The notes under the pieces: model-generated
What the model saw: the letters and a program-made list of their open reading frames with translations, nothing else
Told to the model about the DNA's origin: nothing
The model's database searches: none
Position numbers and translations under genes: made by a program
Assembly: GCA_946902875.1 (NCBI GenBank)
Contig: OX336340.1
Span: forward strand, 6,655,739 to 6,719,738
Source of the DNA: Nematopogon swammerdamellus
Lineage: Eukaryota > Arthropoda > Insecta > Lepidoptera > Adelidae
DNA: 64,000 nucleotides
Direction of reading: 5' to 3'
In this document: in pieces, positions 47,565 to 60,434 of the stretch
How the letters are laid out: each line of letters begins with the position of its first letter
Numbering within the stretch: the stretch's first letter is position 1

Positions 47565-49290
47565 AGACACGATCGTGACACGCTCCTACTGCGGGGACAC
47601 CGTACGTTTTGTTCCTATGTGTCAGAAACGTGACAAGCTCATACTAATAATTTATTTTTATTTCCATACTAAATTTGTGTCAGGACACGAATGTGACACG
47701 GCCATACTACGAGGCCGCCGTTCGATTTGTTCCTGCATGACACAACCGTGTCCAGCACATACTAATTAATCTAATTTTATCTCCATACTAAAATAGTATC
47801 AGGACACGAATGTGACACGGCCATACTACGAGGCCACCGTTCGATTTGTTCGAGCGTGTCACAACCGTGTCCAGCCCATACTAAAAATTAAATTCTATCT
47901 CCATACGAAATTTCGCTTTGTGACACGAACGTGTCACGGCCATACTACGAGGCAACCGAGCGTTTAGTTCCTGCGTGTCAAGAACGTGTCACGGCCATAC
48001 TAAGAGGGCGCCGTTCGATTTGTTCTTGCGTGTCCGATTCGTGTCGAGTCCATACTAATGATTCAATTTAATCTCCATACTAAATTCGTGTCAGGACACG
48101 AATGTGACACGGCCATACTATGAGGTCGCTGGTCTATTTGTTCCTGCGTGTCTGGAATCTGGACATGACGGAGTTTATGGGAATTTGAAGTTTCGTGATC
48201 TCTGTGAAGATATCGCACAGGGTCTAAAATTATTTTAATAATTATTTATTAATGATTCAAACTAATACACTAAACATTTTATAAAGGGAAGAGTATATAA
48301 ACAAAGTACCAGTTATTAAACAAAAACATAAAATAAAACAAAACAACGTTTCATTGAGTATGACGCCAACATTCAAATAAATATCCGTTGGAGCGTGCGC
48401 GCGGGGCGGAGAGAGGTATGAGGTAAACAAGACAAGGGGTGAGGTATTACCGAGCTGCGGGCGCGCGTGGGCCGCGGGGCGAGGCGGAGCGACCTGAGGT
48501 AATTTGTCAAGCGGTGCGGGAGGGGTTTTCGTTAAGCGGTGTTAGTATGAAGGAATGGTTTCGTGTCCTGACATGAATAAAACACGACGATGGTAAGGAG
48601 ATTTCGATTGGTTTCTGCGTGTCCAGGTTCCGTACATGAATAGTATTATCAAACACGGAAGATGGTATCACGCATGTACAGGAATTAATATATAGACAAT
48701 AAGAAAACTAACAACTTGGAACGTTAGCATTTTAAATGAAAATACTCGAAGAATATAGACGATATTAAACAAAAATATATAAATAAAACACTCCGTTATG
48801 GCGCTAAAAGTCGATTTATTAATAGAGCACATGTAATAACATCAATTAATTTATATAACAAAAGCAACAGTTCTCTGCATGCGGAGATGCACAATGGGTG
48901 CGGGGAAGTGGTGTTAAAACCCCCGAAGTAGAGGTAAATCGCATCGCTGACGAGCGAAACAGCTTTAGGTACCATGTGGAAGGTACGAAGAGGGTTTGTT
49001 TTCCCTCCAAAATCGAATTTATATCGTGTCACAAACGTGTCCAGTTCATACTAAAAACATAAAATTATCCTCCATACAAAATTACGAGTCCGGACAGAAA
49101 CGTGACACGGCCATACTACGAGGCAGCCGATCGATTTGTTCCTGCGTGACACAAACGTGTCCAGCCCATACTAAAAATCGAAATTCAATCTCCATACAAA
49201 ATCGCGCTCCGTGACACGAACGTGTCATGGCCATACTAGGAGGCCACCGTTCGATTTGTTCCTGCGTGTCAGGATTGTGACACGAGGAAA
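47565..49290. repeat. GTGTCACGGCCATACTACGAGG repeats (~120 bp)
   Basis: The word GGCCATACTA(C/T)GAGG recurs at about 47700, 47820, 47940, 48000, 48112, 49110 and 49230. Each is accompanied by TTCGATTTGTTCCTGCGTG and by inverted CGTGTC/GACACG words. The two clusters are separated by unique DNA with a GC-rich patch. The array ends directly before the promoter at 49294. Confidence 0.8.
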
Positions 49291-49293
49291 GAT

Positions 49294-49359
49294 TATAAAA
49301 GGAGAGGGAGGGGAGCGTGGGGAGTTCAGTCTGTTTTTGGAGTCGAAGGAGACGGTCGT
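49294..49359 (+). promoter_or_regulatory. core promoter: TATA, Inr, DPE-like
   Basis: TATAAAA lies at 49294-49300. The arthropod initiator TCAGT lies at 49326-49330, with A+1 at 49328, so TATA starts at -34. GGTCGT at 49354-49359 fits the downstream element consensus, but one base off the ideal spacing (+27). The combination strongly suggests a polymerase II start on the plus strand. Upstream tandem repeats may serve as enhancer copies. Confidence 0.7.
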
Positions 49360-49395
49360 GCGTATTTAGCGAGAGCCCAGGTACGAAAGTTAGTA

Positions 49396-49550
49396 CGGCT
49401 TCGCTCGCGTGAGTTTTCGAATAAGTTCGGGAAAGAAGTATCGCTCGGCTTCGCTCACGTGTATTTTCGATTGGGTTTTCCTAGTGAATAATTTCACTCG
49501 GCTTCGCTCGCGTGTATTTTTGATTGGGTTTTCTTAGTAAATGAATTTGG
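49396..49550. repeat. ~60-bp tandem repeat in the leader
   Basis: Three units share GGCTTCGCTC(G/A)CGTG and TTTTCGA-like words. The unit lies just downstream of the predicted start site. Confidence 0.75.
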
Positions 49551-49564
49551 TAAAAAAACCCCGG

Positions 49565-50545
49565 TGATTGAAATTAGTTTAATTTCGTGAATATTAGTGT
49601 GGGAATTTCTGTAAAGCTTTCGGAGTTGCAAATGAAGGTTGAGCTGGATTTTGTAATTTTGGGGGTGATATAGGGGTTTTCAACTAGTTTTACGGAAAAT
49701 ATTTTGGATGTTCTTTTTGAGCCTTTTGAGTTCTGGATGAAGGTCGAGCTGGATTCTGGAATCTTGACTGGTGATGGAAGGACTTCCAAAGAACTTTTAC
49801 AATGACACTATGTCCGAACTGGCCTACCATGAGGACTGGTACATTGGGAAGGTTTTCTTAGTTCATAAATGATTTTGTAAAAACCGGTGAATAAAGTTTG
49901 TTTGTTTCGTAAATTTTAGTGTGGGAATTTCTGTAAAGCTTTCGGAGTTGCAAATGAAGGTTGAGCTGGATTTTGTAATTTTGGGGGTGATATAGGGGTT
50001 TTCAACTAGTTTTACGGAAAATATTTTGGATGTTCTTTTTGAGCCTTTTGAGTTCTGGATGAAGGTCGAGCTGGATTCTGGAATCTTGACTGGTGATGGA
50101 AGGACTTCCAAAGAACTTTTACAATGACACTATGTCCGAACTGGCCTACCATGAGGACAGGTACATTGGGAAGGTTTTATTTTATATTAAAATATAATGG
50201 ACTGTGACCTGATCATAAATTTCACGTACATAAAGGAAGTCAGTGAATAGAGTTTGTTTAATTCGTGAATTTTAGTGTGGGAATTTCTGTAAAGCTTTCG
50301 GAGTTGCAAATGAAGGTTGAGCTGGATTTTGTAATTTTGGGGGTGATATAGGAATTTTCAACTAGGTTGCGAATTATATTTTGGATGTTCTTTTTGAGCC
50401 TTTTGAGTTCTGGATGAAGGTTGAGCTGGATTCTGGAATCTTGACTGGTGATGGAAGGATTTCCAAAGAACTTTTACAATGACACTATGTCCGAACTGGC
50501 CTGCCATGAGGACTAGTACATTGGGAAGGTATTTTAAAATATAGA
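49565..50545. repeat. ~320-350-bp tandem repeat, three copies
   Basis: Units begin near TTAGTGTGGGAATTTCTGTA (49593, 49914, about 50272) and end ACATTGGGAAGGT. Within each, a 39-bp subrepeat occurs twice (ATGAAGGTTGAGCTGGATTT and ATGAAGGTCGAGCTGGATTC). The copies are almost identical, so the triplication is recent. Minus-strand frames of 71-82 codons recur in the units and are probably by-products. Confidence 0.9.
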
Positions 50546-53500
50546 GAAGATTAAAAGAAACAAAACCCGATCTTTAAATTCGTAAATCATACGTATATAA
50601 GAGTGTTTGAACCACGCGTAATTTTTAAAAAATATGTCGAATTTAAATATGTAAAATCAGTGGTTTTACCGTATTTTGATATAAAAGTATATTTTTATTA
50701 AGTGTTAACTTCGCGATTAGATTCAGTGGCGGGTGTTGTGGTTTCGTTTGAATTTATTGTTTTACGCTATTCTATTTGTAATGGTGTTTTATTTAAGGTG
50801 ATTTTAGTGAATCGTGTCAGACCGGTTAGGATAGTGGAATTCAAAGGTAAATTTTGTAATATATATGCATATGCAACATACTGGCTAGTTACGTTTTAGG
50901 ACGTAGGGAGATTGCGTAAATCAGGTTTAAATATACCTGTATAGGTTATGTAGATTATGACCAGCACACCATTTTAATAAACCCTTAAGAAAATATTCCT
51001 AATTGATTTCGGTGAAAGGTGGACCCCTGACCGCATCATTTGGAATAAAACAATTTCTGTAGGTATATCAATAGATAGCCACAGAAATATAAACCATAAC
51101 ATATACACTATACACGCACAATTAAAAGCATACACTTATGCCTTTAGGGAGGACAAAAGAATATCTTTTGAACTCCAACATAACACTACGAGATTAAATT
51201 GGTAAATCTGTCTGAAGATGTATATTTTGTACAGATCAGAAAACGGGGACTCCTAGGGACAAATAATAAATTTGTAGCTTAAGTACAAATTTATCTGCGT
51301 TGGGAGTCACGGGGACTGGCGATGGATAAATATCGTATGGACCGAGGGTCCATACGAATTTAGTGGGGCCAGTTCCACAAACCCCTTCAAAAGGGGTCAA
51401 TAAAAGTTTGTATTGTTGAAGTTCTAAAATTTAGAAGAAAATATAAAATAATAGATTTCATCTATTGAACAGCACAACAAAATTAAGCTATCAAGTAATA
51501 CATTGATCATAATTTAATAATAACAATAACACAAACATCAGAACACTTTCATTTTGAATTTTGGCGGGTCTCACAAGCTCGCAAGCGAGGTACGTGAGCG
51601 CGCTGTCGAAGCGTGCACATAGAACACAGAGGGAAACCAGAAGGGTTTAATGACTATAGATGAATGAGCAATTAGTTTGGTAAGTGCTTTAATGTTGATA
51701 TTAGAATTTACTAGAATAGATTTAGGAAATGAGAGTTAGTACTCTGAGTTATTACGGTACACAACGGCTTCCTGAAAAGGAAGTAATAATTGGGTCCATT
51801 TTACAGGAATTATGTGTACGAATTAGCGACACTGTTTCTGACAAACCTAGAGATCACTTGAAAGTTATACGCTGGCCATATTTCGATTCTTTATATTCTA
51901 GTTGTTCTAGAGCTAAAGAGTTGATTTTTGATAATTCTGCCTTTAATATCTAAGGAAAAACAATAGGTATAGGGTAGAGGTTATTACAGTAGTGCGCGTG
52001 ACCAGCATATAAAAAAAATTATGTAAAAATAAGTTCTTTTTTTAGTTATAGTAGTGTTATCATAAATCCATGGAATTCAAAGGTCCAGGTACGAAAGTTA
52101 TCGCGGGTGTGCCCGTGACCATGGTTTAGGAAAGTTTAAAATGTGTAGATATATATATATAAACGTTTTGTAATGGTCTGACACGAGAAATCTTATTATT
52201 TTGTGCCAAAACGTAATTTGCGAGCGAATTGTATGGTTACGATTCGTAATGTAAGTCTAGGCGTGCCCAGTCTACTGCCAGTAAACATCGGAGCAGTTTC
52301 CAGCAGATGACATCTAACTATGGTTTGGTCCATAGCAACAATGTGAGTTATTCCATTATCCGGCGAGATACAAAATAAGTGTTTCTTTTCAGAGGGAAAA
52401 TGTTGTACGTAATTGTGAAATGAATTACATGACCTACGCAATTACATCGTCATAAGTATGTTATTAGCCATTTATTATAAAAAGAAATTTTAATGTCACT
52501 TGCATAATGATTATTTGTTCTATGGAAAAGTGGAACTGGAGAATTATTGATTGATGAGCGCTTGGCCAAGGCCACAGAATACTTGCGGGCGCAGGGCTAC
52601 CAAATTTTTGAAAGACTAGTGTGGACTGGTTTTAAAGATGAAGCATGTTTGGGTGCATTGTGTGTTTAGAGAAATTCGTGCTAAAGGGTTTGGGAAGTTT
52701 AATCTGACTTGTTTAATTATCTTGTTAAAAAAAAAAAAAAAAAGAAGGAAATTGAAAGTAATAATATGTGGTGCACGGAGTCGTATTATACAGATGTTGT
52801 TTATGTATGTGTCACATTATGCATTGAATTGTTTTGGAATAAAACAAACAGATACCAAAGTCCCTGTAGAGCAGCGCCGGTTGCTCTATTTGCCTGATCT
52901 GTCGGAGGGGGAAGCGTGTGTTGTGTGTATGTATGTATGATTTCTATTACTTTGTTATTATGTGGAAATTACAATCACGAAATTTGAAGTGAGAAGGTGG
53001 AATATTTTTGGCAACCCTACACAAGTTTGTAAATTTCGTGTTGATTAGGCCCATGAGGAGAGAACCATGGTCAAGAAAGATTGATTTATGGGTGCACGTG
53101 TTGTACTGTTTGTGTTTGATCATTAGTTTCGTTTGGCATAAGTGTACGAATGATTCTTATCTCTTTCCCACTAGTATAAAGTGTATGCAATGCAAGTAAG
53201 AGTTAGAACGAGACAGTAGACTAGAGCGCTATTTTAGACTTGCTCTTCTAGTGGGGTGTGAATGAGAGAGAGAGAGATACAATTGATATACGAGACTAAC
53301 AAAAGTTGAAGAATTCAACCACGTGGCGATGCAGGTGTTCAATTTAGACAAAAAAAAAAAATGGAGAAGCGCGTGGTTTAGCTCAGATTGCTAATACAAA
53401 GATGTTTGTCTGGTTTGTGTATTTTGGTAAAAGAGTGAATGAATATTGGTATATATATAATTGTCAGAGGCAATGAAATAGCAGTGCCGAGAAAGAAAAA

Positions 53501-54828
53501 AAATTTTTTTTTCATGTTTAGGTAAACGAAATGAATAGTGAATGATGAGTAGGTAAATGCATGTTAGATTTTACTGTTAATTTTTTGGGTAATTTGTGTA
53601 TTTTTAAATGTGTGCATAATAAACTGTGCGAGTATCATACCACAGTGGATGTTTGTATATGAAATGGTTTTATTTGATTGAGAATAAATCAATACATATT
53701 GATTTATTACTTCGTGACTTTATGTGTTGCTGTGCTATAAGACGACGGACTAGCCACCTCTCGTTTTGTCATGACTTACTCGAATGTTGTACAGACGGAT
53801 GCGTTTTGTACTGTCGCGCGTAGTTACTGGAAAAAGTGTCGCAACTGTACTTGCGACGTGCTACACCTCAGGGGTGAGTAGCTGTGACAACGTGTCTTTC
53901 GTTTTGTTGAAGATAAAGATTACATGTTTATCCAGTATGAATGTTTGTGTACGGTTTGACTGGATGGATTGTCAACGCACGGTGACTAGACCGTTTTGAT
54001 CATTTTTGTGACGCAGGGACATACGCTCATTGGACGGATTGTTGCTATTTTAACATGATTCTAGTATACTAAGCGGAGACTCTGTTGAGTTGATGACCGA
54101 GCAGGGCGTAGCTCGCGCGCGCGTCCTGCGGGCGCGGAGACAGAGTTCGCAACACCATCACGCCGTTGGAGGTGCGGCGTGGTTGGCGAAGTAATTGAGG
54201 AATGGGAAGGCCATTAGCGATGTTAACAGTAGTACGGTTCTTCTGTTGTGTCAAGTATCTCGTCGGGAAAACAATGCGCAGAAAATACAATTTATTTTGT
54301 CATGCACTAAGTCTTGAGATGTGTATGGGTTGAGTGATCGGCGTTGTGCCTCGGTTAATATAGTATTAAGCGGCATAGCATAGAATATTACAAGTTGTAG
54401 GATGCAGGTTGGTGCACAAAAAGCGAATGAGGAAATCGTTTTGCGGAGCCTACGCTGTCTGCTTGTATGTCTGCCTGTTCTACTAAAGTTGAAATTTGTT
54501 TCAGGGTAAATGTAGAGTTCTGTAGAATGGTTGTGTCTGTCCGTTCTACTAGAATTGACAGTTAATTCGGAAGGAATGAGGAGTTCTGTAATAAGCGTAT
54601 GTAGATTTTGTTTCTGTCAGTACTCCTGGAGTGCAATTGAGGGTTTTATTGTTGTGCTGTGTCATTGTAAAGCATTGGGATGCTATGAGTTCGTTTTACG
54701 TCCGGTTCTATAGTGCCACTTAAACATTAATAATATGAACATGCCGGCTACAGCGTCAGAAACTTGCAGTTTCATAAGAACAAATGAGAGGCCGGACGGT
54801 TACAATTTGGAATTGTCGCCAGGCGAGG

Positions 54829-55175
54829 CGAATTTGTTGGGGCGCATCGGGAGATTTTTTTACTGATGAATTAAAAAACTTTTATCAAGTAATATGTTAA
54901 GAAGAGAGTATAGTTTTACGATAATATATAGGAGTGATTGTGAGTGAGGCGGAACTTTGCGGATGACGAATCGCGCTTTGTAGGGAAAGAAAAAAAAAAA
55001 ACGAACTTGCGATGTTTTGCTTCTTGCGAATTTGTTGGGGCGCATCGGGAGATTTTTTTTACTGAAGAATTAAAATTTTATCAAGTAATATGTTGTGAAG
55101 AGAGAGTAGTTTTATGCTAGTAGAAAGGGGTGACTGTGCGTGAGGCGAAACTCTGCGGATGGCGAGTGATGGACT
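54829..55175. repeat. ~196-bp tandem duplication
   Basis: GCGAATTTGTTGGGGCGCAT, CGGGAGATTTTTTTACTGA and TATCAAGTAATATGTT recur from 55025. The copies differ by small changes. Confidence 0.8.
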
Positions 55176-55235
55176 GGCCACTTCTCACCTTGGCACGGTT
55201 ATACTGTTAGGTAGTGCGGGAAAAGGACCCTGTAT
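55160..55235 (+). mobile_element. SINE-like family C, 5' piece
   Basis: GGCCACTTCTCACCTTGGCA and a CGGGAAAAGGACCCTG-type end correspond to 27912-27985. Confidence 0.5.
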
Positions 55236-58200
55236 CTTGTTGCAATGTGAAGGTTGACTTGCCTGGATGCAGCATGTTGGTATGTGTGGGAGATAGGTTT
55301 TATGGATGCCATGTCGGAGTGTTGGTTATCTGTGGAATTGAATATACGTTAGTGTGGTCAGCAGTATAACGCTGTTTATTTCACTGCTTGAGATGTGGGT
55401 TGGAATAAAATATATATATCAGTTTGTGATTGTATGTATTTGTCAAGCAGTAATGTATATAATTGGCTGTAGAGCAGAAGTTTGATATTAGATGTAACGT
55501 TTCAGCTAATTAGAACATTATAATTGTGCCAATTAATATAGATAATGGAAGGGACTACAGTTTTACAACGATTCAGAAAGATGAAGTTAAAAGTGTTTGT
55601 TGAAAATCAAGCAAGAAGGCTATTAAGCGCCTAGTCCGAGGCGACACGCAATAGAATTACTAGTTGATGGTTTGTTGCGGTGTGTTGTCGAAGGCGTATT
55701 TCACTATCAAACAGTGTAGATCCATTTTATCAACTTAGTTATGAATTGGAAATGTTGGATGGTATGTATTTGAGGAAGTATGTTTGAGCTAATGTAGGTA
55801 TATGGATTCCGTGTTAACTGAAGTCATATATTTTGTGTATGGGAACGAAGCATAAATATTTGTCTAGTTGTATGAGTTTGTTCATTTTATAAAAGCGAGT
55901 ACATGGATATATTAGTATTTATGTATTCTTACAACGTGATTGGGAGTTAGAAGATAAGATAGTCGTATCTTGTCTCACTAACATTATTGGGGAAATTGAA
56001 TGGATGTGATGACGGTCTAATAGAAAACGTATGCATTAACTTTTCTATGTAGAAATTCAATTCTGAAGATGTGTATTATTGGATTCCATTAATTATCTTA
56101 TGTCAACGTATTGACTGGAAGTGGAGGTTTTCCTATATTAAGTATCCTGTCTGCGGATGTCGGAGCAAGACACTGTTGTCCAGAAAAAATTTTTTGCCTG
56201 ACGTACTCAGCCCATTGCCACTGGAGGTGGACAGTAGATGTTGCCTGTTTTATGGGTCGGTTGTATGTGAGCTGTTTGCTTGTGAAAATTACGTGAATGA
56301 AGGGGTGGGTCTAAGAGTTGCCGGAAATAATACATTGGTGCCACCATTTTGAATAGAGGATTGATGCGGCTGTATGGTTGATTCGAGTTTGGTTCAGTTC
56401 AGTGTGGCCAGCATTAACGGGGTAGATAGGCATTCGTGTGAAACCTGTTCCGCCAAATTATTAGAGCAAATAGCTTAGATATTATAAGTAGATTATTAAT
56501 TTAATTTAAATACGATTTAGATTTTGAAAAGAATGAAGTGAGGTCGTATATTGGCCGGTCATTCATTATATTCACACAAGATGCAAAACCGTGGCGGCAT
56601 TTCAGTTCTAGGCTTTCTAAGAATCAATATGCGATTGGATAATCATTTAAATGTGGATGTTATAGAAAAGCTTTATAGAAAATCCATATTCCAAACTGAT
56701 CTTCTTATGTGGAAATCTGTAAAATGATAAAACTAGTATGAAATGCCCGGATATTTAATTCCACATTTTATCTTGAAAATCATTTAAAAATGGATAATTC
56801 CATATAAATGGTAACGTTGCTGTGGTTGTGTATTAACTGACTCAGGGCGCCCGGTTCAAAAATATTTGAAGGAATATGGATCTTATCGCGAACAATAAGA
56901 ACCATTGCTAGTGTTTGTTTTGCTTTCACAGCGTAAGGGGACCAGACTTGCGTACTAAAACAAATAAGTACCAACCTTACGGAGTGAATTTCGGAGTAAA
57001 TCCGAAAAGGAGAAAAAAAAGGGGAAAGAAAATAAGTCGAATGGAGAAAGATTTGGTAGGGTACTCAAATACTCAAGAACCCGGGAAAATGGGAAAAAGA
57101 AGGAAAAAGGAAAAAAAATTTAAAATTAGGAAATAAACATACCCACAGTTCACAATGTTCACATCATAGTGACATCTGAAAGGAAGTGGTTAAGAGGCAG
57201 GGAGGGAGTGAGGGGTTATGAAAAATGCTTAATGATTTTGCAGAAGCAAATTATACTTATACAATACTAGTATTATGTTTGGAAGTGAGTTTTGCGAAAC
57301 ATGGAGTATTCTATTTACTTGCCATCTATTGGTGTATTAGTGAAGTTTTGACATTACAACGTAGAAAATTTTGTTGGGCATTGTTATACATAGTGAGATA
57401 GGTGTCGCTGGAACAAAATAATTATATTTAAAATTCAAATTAAACTTTTCCTCCCTTTTACAAAAGTAAACATCAGGGCCCCTGCCGTGCTGGTTTCGCT
57501 CGCACGACGAGTTCGGGTTGCGTTCGACTCGATCGATCGCACGAAGCAAATTATTTTGGTACCGGCGTACGGGTGAGTGCGCATGCGAATGTTGTACAGG
57601 TGACGAAATTATCGAGCGAGTGTCGATCCACCAATCTTGCCACTATTAAATTTTACTAAATGTATTATGCTACCTAGAATGCAAAGCGCTCATTTTGTCA
57701 GGTATCAAACGGTCAATATAGTATGTATACTATTTGTCAGAATCTTTATGTTAATTAAAAGAGGAAAAAGAGTATTGACTAAATTGAAAACGCGTATAAA
57801 TTGAACACCTCGATATTTAAGAGTAGCTATTTAGTATTGGTAAAAATTACATCGTGGTAACACACGTGATGTTGGTTGTCGGTCGGTCAGCCAGTTGTGT
57901 GAGTGATGATGACAATCATTTTGAATCTCTTCCCCTCAACCCTCCGCCTTTCCTCCAGCCATATTACCTAGCCACAAAAATACCCCGATAACGGTACTAA
58001 CGAGGTGAGACCGCGGTGAAGTGCGGAGGAAAGCGCATTTATTCGAGGAGAGGAGGTGCCTAGCCTATAATGCCTATATAGAAATTCCGACGGGTAATAC
58101 ATAGCTGTAGATACCTAACTATCTAAAAATAAATAACTCCTGTATGTACCTATCTATTATTATCATACTTGGTTATACACTATAGCTCCACTACCGGTCA

Positions 58201-58289
58201 CCTATAATTTAGTTACATAGGTAGGTACATACTTAGATAGGCACTGTCAAATTGATATGAGTCGTGTACTTAGAACACAAGACTTTATT

Positions 58290-58640
58290 TAGCATTAACA
58301 ACGGTACCGTGCATGTGAGCCGGTCGGTATTAATGATAGTGGCCCCGCTGCGTTTCTCCCTGTGCGTGTAGAGGAGGAGGCGGCTGGGGTGCGGGGAACA
58401 TGATGCCGTGCTGAGGGGCGGCGGGCTGGCCCCTGTCGCATTGTCGTGGTCCTTCCGCCGAGTCGTGCGGAGGGGTGGGTCTTCGTGCTTGCTTGCTGCT
58501 TGAAGTGGTTGGGTGTGTGTGGCGCGGCACCGGTTGCTCTGCTTGCCCCGGTTGTCGGGTTGATGGTCGGAATGTGGCGTGTGGTATGTGTGGTATGTGT
58601 GGTGTGTTGTGTGTGTGTGTGTGTGCCTAGGTACAGACTT
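58290..58640 (+). mobile_element. SINE family C, longest copy with GTACCGTG head
   Basis: It starts GGTACCGTGCATGTGAGCCG, then AGTGGCCCCGCTGCGTTTCT and CCCTGTGCGTGTAG, parallel to the family B head. It continues with the family C body (GGCACCGGTTGCTCTGCTTG, CCCCGGTTGTCGGG) and a (TG)n/(TATG)n tail. It links head B to tail C. The copy is GC-rich and little decayed. Confidence 0.65.
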
Positions 58641-60434
58641 TATTCTTATTTTATTTTAGTGATAGGTACATAAGTACCTACTTGTATTTTATCTATAATA
58701 TTTGAGTGAATACTTAATGAATGAAGGAATGAACAACTTGTAGATAGAATAATACATGTTTAAATACCTCTACACTAGATTCAAAGAAGGGAATCATTAA
58801 TTTGGCATGTGATCAACCTTGAGATTTTCTAAACTGTCGCAGGGGATGATAAAAATCAATCAAGTGTTTGAGTGAGCGTATACGTCAAGATGACTCGAAG
58901 TCCGAGTTCACATTTCGTGCAACTTTGCCAATGACTGTCAAAATGTGGTGGAACGACGTTCGAGTTCGAGTAGACCACGAGACCGTTTCGTGCACTCACT
59001 CACTTGTACATTTGACAGATACGACGGTGCCATTTATACCTACTCGTTCACTTTGCTCGAGCTCGTCGATCGAGTGGAATTACCACGGTCGGGCTGCTGA
59101 GTGTATAGCCTATTAAATGATAATGTTAAAAGTATGAGAGTTACATTAATCCGAATTAGTTTAAATTTATATTATTTATTTAAGGTTTACCATAACTAAA
59201 GATCTTGAACTTGCTCATTGATGAGTATTTTGAAAGGTAAAGTGACAGCGTAAAGTTTCGGCACGAATGTGTTTATATATTTTGTAGGGGGTCTTATATA
59301 AATACCTTGGTTCGTATTAGTCGGCAGCGGCCTGTGTCAGACTGCTGCTGGACGTGGGCATTTCCAGGGGTTTCCCACCTCGCTCGGTGTTTCACTTTAA
59401 TTTTATTCTGCTCTTGCCTACCTATGGGGTTATAGGTGCACTTAACTGAAGGAGGAGCGTTCCATTTTATGCTTAGGCGTGGTCGACGATCGGGCGTCTG
59501 TCTGCTACAGAGTATCGGATAAACGACGAATGTGCTCGGACACTGCATATGATTGCGCAACATTTGTTGGAATGAAATTATGGATATTTATTTATATCTG
59601 TATGTGTAAGATTGTTTGGATAACTTTTGTTGTAATTGGGCGTTGCCAATGGACGAGCATACTAGAGAAGTAATGGGTATGCATTCTGAGTGAACGGTTC
59701 CGGACGAATGAATGTGTGAGGGGATGATCAGTGCCTGAAACTTTTGAAGTTCGTTACTTCCAGGAATTCATAACGGAAAGTGTGAATTGGTAAAAGTTTG
59801 AATCGAGGTTAAATGATAATTTCTCACAGAATAGTTTGTGAAGTGGAATTGTAAGGGGTATTACGGGGTTTGAGTGATTTAGGGGATTAGGCATTGGATG
59901 GGTACTTGCTGAAAAAAAAAAAAACGGAGGTAGATTTTAAAAAAAAAAAAAAAGAGGGAAATTTTAAGAGTTAGTTGTGCAATTAGACCGGTTAATTGCA
60001 TCGGTTGCGGAGTCCGTGGTGTTGTCCGTAGCATAGTATGGATGTGGTGCCACGTTGGTGCTATTCTTTGGTCGATTATTAATTTTAAATTTTCCAAATT
60101 CCAATAGAACTTAGACTAGGTAAGCATTCGTTGCATGATAAACTTGGGTTTAAGTCTGAAGAGGAGACTCAGATGCATGCTGTTATCCAAATTTACAGAA
60201 TGAATTTCAGATGCGGATGTGTTTATTCTTGAAAGCAAATTCAAGAACCAGTTCAACAATTGAACGAGGAATATAATCACAAGTTGTGACAATTGAATAA
60301 TAATATATGTTGCATGACGTTTTGAAATAAGTAATATTAAGTATATGTGAATATACGAATAATGATTTAAGAAGAATTCACACATATACAAGACATTATA
60401 CAACATTCAGACATAAATTTACAAATAGTACTAC

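Larger units (their letters stand above)
50550..60430. other. long ORF-poor region, G/T-rich on plus strand
   Basis: No protein domain or long ORF is seen across about 10 kb. From about 51.9 kb the plus strand is biased to G and T. CCAGGTACGAAAGTTA at 52084 repeats the text at 49378, a possible splice-donor copy (CAG|GTACG). A perfect hairpin, TCGTATGGACC/GGTCCATACGA, sits at 51333-51357. Family C SINE pieces lie at 52850-52935, and an inverted SINE scrap at 55547-55610. Confidence 0.5.

Noticed and set aside
49574..50111. Two nearly identical minus-strand frames (71 and 82 codons)
   Set aside because: They lie within the ~330-bp tandem repeats and oppose the predicted transcript; there is no domain.
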